A stretch of 8,293 nucleotides of DNA, from contig CAZAEQ010000080.1 of assembly GCA_964484185.1 (NCBI GenBank), forward strand, positions 1 through 8,293, read 5' to 3'. The position numbers and the translations under genes are program-made. This document shows positions 4,999 to 8,293 of the stretch, one piece after another. The first letter of the stretch is position 1; the number at the start of each line of letters is the position of its first letter. This DNA is from F1-120-MAGs238 sp964484185 (lineage in GTDB: Bacteria > Planctomycetota > Phycisphaerae > Phycisphaerales > UBA1924). The notes under the pieces were generated by a model that saw only the letters and a list, made by a program, of their open reading frames with translations, was not told the DNA's origin and ran no database searches.

Positions 4999-7320
4999 TT
5001 ATTTCTTCCCCTTCTTCCCTTCCACTTTCTCACCCACCATCACATCCACAATCGTCATCGTGTCGTTCCCAAAAATGTCCACCACCTTCACCGCGATCTT
5101 CTTCCGCCCGCTCTTCTCTACTTCCTTCGCCGCACTCGTCAGTTCCAGGGAGCGATCCTTCTTCGTTCTGAAACTTTGCCACTCATTCTCAAAGATGTAC
5201 TCTCCAGTCCACTTTTCAACCCACTCCCCGCCCTCTTCTTCCTTCACCCGGATAATCTCCCGCTTGTTCTCATAATCAAAATCCACCGCCCAGTAATCCA
5301 CCCAGTCGGTCCACTTCTCCGTCAGAGTCTCACGCGATGTGATTCCCTTAGCGTTCACACTCACCTTGACAATCTGCCCCTTCTCCACCACGATCTTGCT
5401 TCCGCCCTTTTTCGTTTCACTCAATGCCGCTTCCGCTGCCTTGATGCTGTCTTGCGAGTAAAACACCGAAAAGTCGGTCAGTTTCACCGCCACCATGTTT
5501 CCCTTAATAACTGGTGTCACTTCGATAAAACTCACATCGTGGAAAACCACCTGGTTCTTTTCCACCGCCCGCTTGTCAAACACCTCCGCCGGAATGTACT
5601 TGGGCTGAATATCAATCCCTTTCGCTCTCGCTTCATCCAGCACATTTGGAAACAATCCCATCTCAAACTCAAAACCCAATATGTCGCACTTGGTCACGTT
5701 CTTCTTGCGGCATTCAACAATGATCTCTTCCACAAATAATCGTGTCACCGGCAGATTCACCGGCCCAATCGCCACCAGCCTGCCCGCCCGCTTCCCTTGA
5801 AAAGCCGGGAACCCCGTTGTCTTTTCCGCTTTGTACGCCCGCAGAATCAACTCAATAAAAGCCGCCTCTTTCGCCTCAAGTTGCTTCTGCTTCTCGGCCT
5901 CCCGCAAATTCGGGTTCACTCCAATAAAATGCTGCCGCTCATACCGGCCCAGGTTGAGCACCTCAAACGCGCGGTAGTCCTTGCCATCCGCCTTCAGTTG
6001 CCGCTGCACGCCGATCATTCGCTTGCGCGTGGTATGAATACCGAATTTGCCCAGGTCGCTGGCGATCCATTTCCGCCCCAGCTTCTCCGCCACCGCCGCC
6101 GTCGTCCCGGAACCGACGAAGAAGTCGCCGACGAGATCGCCGGGGTTGGAGGAGGCTTTGATGATTCGCTCTAAAAGCGATGTTGGTTTCTGCGTCGGAT
6201 AGTCCAAATACTCATGCGCTTGCGAATTGATCACGTATACATCCGTCCAAAGATTTTGGACGGGTTGACCCTGATACTCGTCGAGGAAAATTTTGCGTCG
6301 AATTCGCTTCGTCTTATCCGTGGGGATCATCAGCCGACCTTCTTTGTCCCATCGCTCCATGATCTCTTTGGAAATTGACCATCCAGTCGGTGGTGGCGGG
6401 AAGCCTTTGTATTCGTAGGTCAAGTTCGCTCGCGCGTGCGGGCTGATTAGTGGCGAGTCCATAAACTTGCGACCCGTTACTGGATCGATGCGAGTGAAGC
6501 GCGTTTCGATGTACTCCTTTGCCTCGTCGCTGTCCTTCGTGAACTCCTGCTCGAATTGAATCTGCTCCGCCTTTGAGTACCAGTAGATTGTGTCAGTGAC
6601 GACGCCCAAGCGATTTTGTGGATTTGCGCTACCACCTTTCCTCTTCCACAAAATCTCGTTCCGCATATTTGAGTCGCCGAAGACCTCATCCATCACCATT
6701 CGGATGAATGCGTTCACCCGCCAATCACAATGGACATAGATACTCCCATCCTCCGCGAGCAGATCGCGCATGAGGATGAGGCGTTCGTAGATCATGGAGA
6801 TGAACGAGTCGGCCCCTTTGCCCCAGGTGTCGCGGTAGGCGATTTCTTCGAGGATGTTGGGGCGTTTGGTGAAGGTGTCGCCGCCGTCGCCGACCTCGAT
6901 GTCCATGGAGAAGTCGGCCCCGACGTCGAAGGGCGGGTCGATGTAGATGAGCTTGAGGCCGCCCTGTTTCTCGATCTCATCCCGCAGCGGGCCGTTCTTG
7001 AGGCTGGAGAGGATGAGCTTGTTTTCGCCCCAGATGAGCTTGTTGGTCCAGCCTTTCATCTGCCGCCCGCGCGTGTCGAACAGCCCACCCGCAAGTTCAT
7101 CATCAACCTTGCTTTTCCCCTCAATCCGCGGCTCATCGACCTGCTCAATCGTCTGAAACGGCAGTACCACATTCGTCACTTCACTCGTCTTCCCGTTCCA
7201 GACAAGTTCCACCTCGCGCTTGTCATCAAATAGCAAAAACCGATACCGGTCCGGCAACGGCTTGTCTTGCTCAAGCAACCGCGCGATTTCGTGCTTCTCC
7301 TGCTCAGTCAACTTGGACAT
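4999..7320 (-). CDS. mod: Type III-like site-specific DNA methyltransferase (adenine-N6 or cytosine-N4)
   Basis: The 773-residue product is an amino-methyltransferase with beta-class motif order: the catalytic DPPF (IYIDPPF) at residues 128-131 comes before the AdoMet-binding FFVGSGTT at 400-407. Between them, at about 190-370, is the expected target-recognition region, ending in YPTQKP at 374-379. About 350 residues follow the methyltransferase core and match no domain I can name; they probably contact Res. Known type III Mod proteins define the recognition site and methylate one strand. The length exceeds the usual 600-650. A longer reading frame starts at 7443, but the ATG at 7320 is preferred: AGGAG lies nine bases upstream (7330-7334), a promoter-like sequence lies just before that, and the residues from MSKLTEQEKHEIARLL look like a normal N-terminus. 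The gene heads the operon. Third-position GC drops in the recognition region, suggesting domain exchange. The methyltransferase call is firm; base specificity is unproven. Confidence 0.92.
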   Translation of the reverse strand: MSKLTEQEKHEIARLLEQDKPLPDRYRFLLFDDKREVELVWNGKTSEVTNVVLPFQTIEQVDEPRIEGKSKVDDELAGGLFDTRGRQMKGWTNKLIWGENKLILSSLKNGPLRDEIEKQGGLKLIYIDPPFDVGADFSMDIEVGDGGDTFTKRPNILEEIAYRDTWGKGADSFISMIYERLILMRDLLAEDGSIYVHCDWRVNAFIRMVMDEVFGDSNMRNEILWKRKGGSANPQNRLGVVTDTIYWYSKAEQIQFEQEFTKDSDEAKEYIETRFTRIDPVTGRKFMDSPLISPHARANLTYEYKGFPPPPTGWSISKEIMERWDKEGRLMIPTDKTKRIRRKIFLDEYQGQPVQNLWTDVYVINSQAHEYLDYPTQKPTSLLERIIKASSNPGDLVGDFFVGSGTTAAVAEKLGRKWIASDLGKFGIHTTRKRMIGVQRQLKADGKDYRAFEVLNLGRYERQHFIGVNPNLREAEKQKQLEAKEAAFIELILRAYKAEKTTGFPAFQGKRAGRLVAIGPVNLPVTRLFVEEIIVECRKKNVTKCDILGFEFEMGLFPNVLDEARAKGIDIQPKYIPAEVFDKRAVEKNQVVFHDVSFIEVTPVIKGNMVAVKLTDFSVFYSQDSIKAAEAALSETKKGGSKIVVEKGQIVKVSVNAKGITSRETLTEKWTDWVDYWAVDFDYENKREIIRVKEEEGGEWVEKWTGEYIFENEWQSFRTKKDRSLELTSAAKEVEKSGRKKIAVKVVDIFGNDTMTIVDVMVGEKVEGKKGKK

Positions 7321-7329
7321 TCTGCGTTT

Positions 7330-7376
7330 CTCCTGCACTTCGCTAGAGCATACCCAATCCATTACTTCGAATTCAA
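7330..7376 (-). promoter_or_regulatory. Candidate promoter and Shine-Dalgarno of the mod-dinD-res operon
   Basis: On the minus strand TTGAAT (7371-7376) and TATGCT (7347-7352) are separated by 18 nt; each matches the sigma-70 consensus at four of six bases. Transcription would begin near 7340, leaving a leader of about 20 nt with AGGAG at 7330-7334. This geometry supports translation from 7320 and not from 7443. The match is only moderate. Confidence 0.4.
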
Positions 7377-7443
7377 AGTGGTTGCCAGTGTACCCACAAT
7401 CGCTTTCTCCAGACATATCCCCCGACGTCCACCCCCAGGCCAA

Positions 7444-7693
7444 TCCTTACGGCCACGCCTATCGATTTCCCTAGCACCCGACCCTTGCCACTCCCTTGCA
7501 CCGACAAATTGGTCCCTCAAATACCATCCCTCATAAGAAAGCCGTGGTTCAACGCAACTGCAATGAATGTCCTTCAAGAGGAGCGAGGTGCGGAGAGATA
7601 CCTCCGTCTACGCAATTCCCGCGCTCGAAAGAAGTCTCGCCCACTCCCCGAGTCACCGCCAACAAAAACCCGCCTCCAGAGCCCTAAAAACAA
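7444..7693. other. Spacer upstream of mod with no recognisable gene
   Basis: Short open frames exist on both strands but none resembles a known protein or has a convincing start. A modest CGGAG/CTCCG hairpin lies near 7591-7606. I see no RNA gene here. Confidence 0.5.
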
Positions 7694-7779
7694 TACCGGA
7701 CACATTTTGAACTATTTTTGTCCGGTACAGATTTTTCCCGCAATTCACCTTGACCTGCACCGTACAACCTAATAAGGTG
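7694..7779 (+). promoter_or_regulatory. Inverted repeat, promoter-like box and Shine-Dalgarno in front of an ATG at 7785
   Basis: TACCGGACA (7694-7702) and TGTCCGGTA (7719-7727) form a perfect 9-bp inverted repeat with a 16-nt AT-rich loop. Downstream, TTGACC (7750-7755) lies 17 nt before TAAGGT (7773-7778), and AAGGTG (7774-7779) is a good ribosome binding site five bases before the ATG at 7785. CACCTT at 7746-7751 can also pair with AAGGTG. Together this looks like a regulated expression signal; TTGAC with TAAGGT recalls MerR-type promoters, but the spacer is shorter than the 19 nt typical there. Function is inferred. Confidence 0.35.
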
Positions 7780-7784
7780 TAGCT

Positions 7785-8183
7785 ATGAAAACCAAACCCC
7801 ACCAACTCGGTCTCTGTGCGCATGCTCGCCAGATGAGCCCTTGCCATCAATCTCGCCCAGTCTTTGCCCACCCCTTATTTTCAGCCCAAAACCCCAAGGG
7901 TGCCACCATCGGTGGCCCTCTTCAAAACCCGTGGCCCCCTTCAACCCTCGTTTCTGACTCAGAAACAAAAGGGGATCAGGGGATCATGATCCCCTTAGAA
8001 ATTTCGTTGATCCCCTCTACCCGTTCCGTGACTTCGGCTCCGCAACCTCAGCACTCAGTACCCAACCCCTTGCCTCCTTCCGACCTCAGATTGCCAGGTT
8101 GCCATGGCAATGTGAAGGGATTTCCTTGGCAATCTGAACCCTCGCACCCGTCAATCCCATCCACCCCTTCGTTTCTGAGCTAA
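7785..8183 (+). CDS. Doubtful 132-codon reading frame, no family recognised
   Basis: The only support is at the start: an AAGGTG ribosome binding site five bases before ATG and a promoter-like sequence upstream. The product, beginning MKTKPHQLGLCAHARQ, has 23 prolines, no recognisable domain, no signal peptide and no membrane segment. From about codon 38 on the frame passes through dense nested palindromes (7896 onward), which is unusual for real coding sequence. It may be the decayed remnant of a gene whose start region survived, a gene whose 3' part was replaced by repeats, or no gene at all. Confidence 0.2.
   Translation: MKTKPHQLGLCAHARQMSPCHQSRPVFAHPLFSAQNPKGATIGGPLQNPWPPSTLVSDSETKGDQGIMIPLEISLIPSTRSVTSAPQPQHSVPNPLPPSDLRLPGCHGNVKGFPWQSEPSHPSIPSTPSFLS
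7896..7941. repeat. Nested palindrome unit 1 (GCCACC arms)
   Basis: GCCACC (7902-7907) and GGTGGC (7911-7916) form a 6-bp stem with an ATC loop. The longer left arm AAGGGTGCCAC (7896-7906) can pair instead with GTGGCCCCCTT (7931-7941), matching 10 of 11 bases. The left arm thus has two alternative partners, as in the other units of this region. Confidence 0.5.
7950..7966. repeat. GTTTCTGA repeat, copy 1 (17-bp palindrome)
   Basis: GTTTCTGACTCAGAAAC is a perfect palindrome of 8-bp arms around one central base. Related copies are at 8171-8187 and 8221-8237, and all three are followed four bases later by a palindromic stem. Confidence 0.6.
7971..8015. repeat. Nested palindrome unit 2 (GGGGATCA arms)
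   Basis: Four 8-nt half-sites occur: GGGGATCA at 7971-7978 and again at 7979-7986, then TGATCCCC at 7987-7994 and 8008-8015. The inner pair makes a perfect 16-bp palindrome, and the outer pair can close around it. The 13-nt spacer before the last half-site contains a self-complementary GAAATTTC. Confidence 0.7.
8086..8137. repeat. Nested palindrome unit 3 (TTGCCA arms)
   Basis: Outer arms TCAGATTGCCA (8086-8096) and TGGCAATCTGA (8127-8137) are perfect 11-bp reverse complements. Between them is a perfect 12-bp palindrome TTGCCATGGCAA (8099-8110) built from the same half-site, then a 16-nt spacer with GAA...TTTC. The order half, half, inverted half, spacer, inverted half is the same as in unit 2 although the arm sequence is unrelated. 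Confidence 0.7.
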
Positions 8184-8213
8184 AAACAGAAGATGCTCAC
8201 CTAAAAAGTGAGC
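8171..8213. repeat. GTTTCTGA repeat, copy 2, followed by a GCTCAC hairpin
   Basis: GTTTCTGAGCTAAAAAC (8171-8187) is a diverged copy of the repeat at 7950. Soon after it, GCTCAC (8195-8200) and GTGAGC (8208-8213) form a 6-bp stem with a 7-nt A-rich loop. Confidence 0.5.
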
Positions 8214-8215
8214 GA

Positions 8216-8242
8216 CTTTCGTTTCTGACTCAAAAACGAAAG
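8216..8242. repeat. GTTTCTGA repeat, copy 3 (27-bp near-palindrome)
   Basis: CTTTCGTTT (8216-8224) and AAACGAAAG (8234-8242) are exact reverse complements, and the nine bases between include TGA-C-TCA, so the dyad continues after a single mismatched pair. It lies exactly 50 bp after copy 2. Confidence 0.6.
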
Positions 8243-8293
8243 ATGATCAGGTGATCATCAAAACAAATGATCACCTTTGAAATGAAATGATCA
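8242..8293. repeat. Nested palindrome unit 4 (TGATCA array, reaches window end)
   Basis: TGATCA occurs four times (8244, 8252, 8268, 8288). GATGATCA-GG-TGATCATC (8242-8259) is an inverted repeat, and AGGTGATCAT (8249-8258) can pair instead with ATGATCACCT (8267-8276). The last TGATCA is at the very end of the window, so the unit may continue. It resembles units 2 and 3 in layout. Confidence 0.6.

Noticed and set aside
4184..5275. Long plus-strand reading frame of 363 codons opposite dinD and the end of mod
   Set aside because: It is antisense to two clearly recognisable genes, spans their gap and resembles no protein family. It follows from the codon bias of the real genes.
7321..7443. N-terminal extension of mod to an upstream ATG at 7443
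   Set aside because: The extra 41 residues precede a strong start (AGGAG, ATG at 7320) and overlap the likely promoter.
7946..8293. CRISPR array
   Set aside because: The GTTTCTGA repeats are only three, diverged, and unequally spaced (221 and 50 bp), and the intervening DNA is itself palindromic.

Overview
This window most likely comes from a planctomycete (Planctomycetota, perhaps Phycisphaerae) or a close relative. Two features point there. A small membrane protein at 523-1014 ends in a CPACGY...GL...CPECG zinc ribbon, which is very common in planctomycete proteins. The gene start at the left edge encodes an ECF-type sigma factor of the HTLQATALVHEAY kind, which planctomycetes carry in large numbers. 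The assignment rests on protein motifs only.

All recognisable genes lie on the minus strand, so the window reads from right to left. Upstream of 7320 there is a promoter-like sequence and a ribosome binding site. Three genes follow in one apparent operon: a type III-style DNA methyltransferase (mod-like, 4999-7320), a DinD-family protein (4046-4891) and a type III restriction helicase-endonuclease (res-like, 1302-3986). Mod would supply sequence recognition and protective methylation. Res has a complete superfamily 2 helicase motor and a PD-ExK nuclease signature at its C-terminus. DinD is the unusual member: the E. coli protein is SOS-induced and inhibits RecA-mediated processes, so a DinD placed between mod and res suggests a link between restriction cleavage and recombinational repair. 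Both intergenic gaps carry perfect hairpins (11-bp and 8-bp stems). A second dyad inside dinD resembles the mod-dinD hairpin at 21 of 24 positions. Third-position GC within mod suggests that its target-recognition region was exchanged.

Downstream of res come a spacer with several short hairpins (1015-1301), the zinc-ribbon membrane protein, and a second spacer (200-522). The second spacer has a 14-bp inverted repeat, recurring GCCC-RAAG-GGG hairpins and a 7-nt tandem repeat. The 5' end of the sigma factor gene (1-199) follows.

The right end (7444-8293) holds no convincing gene. Around 7694-7787 there is a 9-bp inverted repeat, a TTGACC box and a good Shine-Dalgarno before an ATG, but the reading frame that follows runs through dense palindromes and is doubtful. 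From about 7896 to the end there are at least four compact nested-palindrome units with different arm sequences but a similar layout, plus three copies of a GTTTCTGA-type repeat. This is the least explained part of the window.
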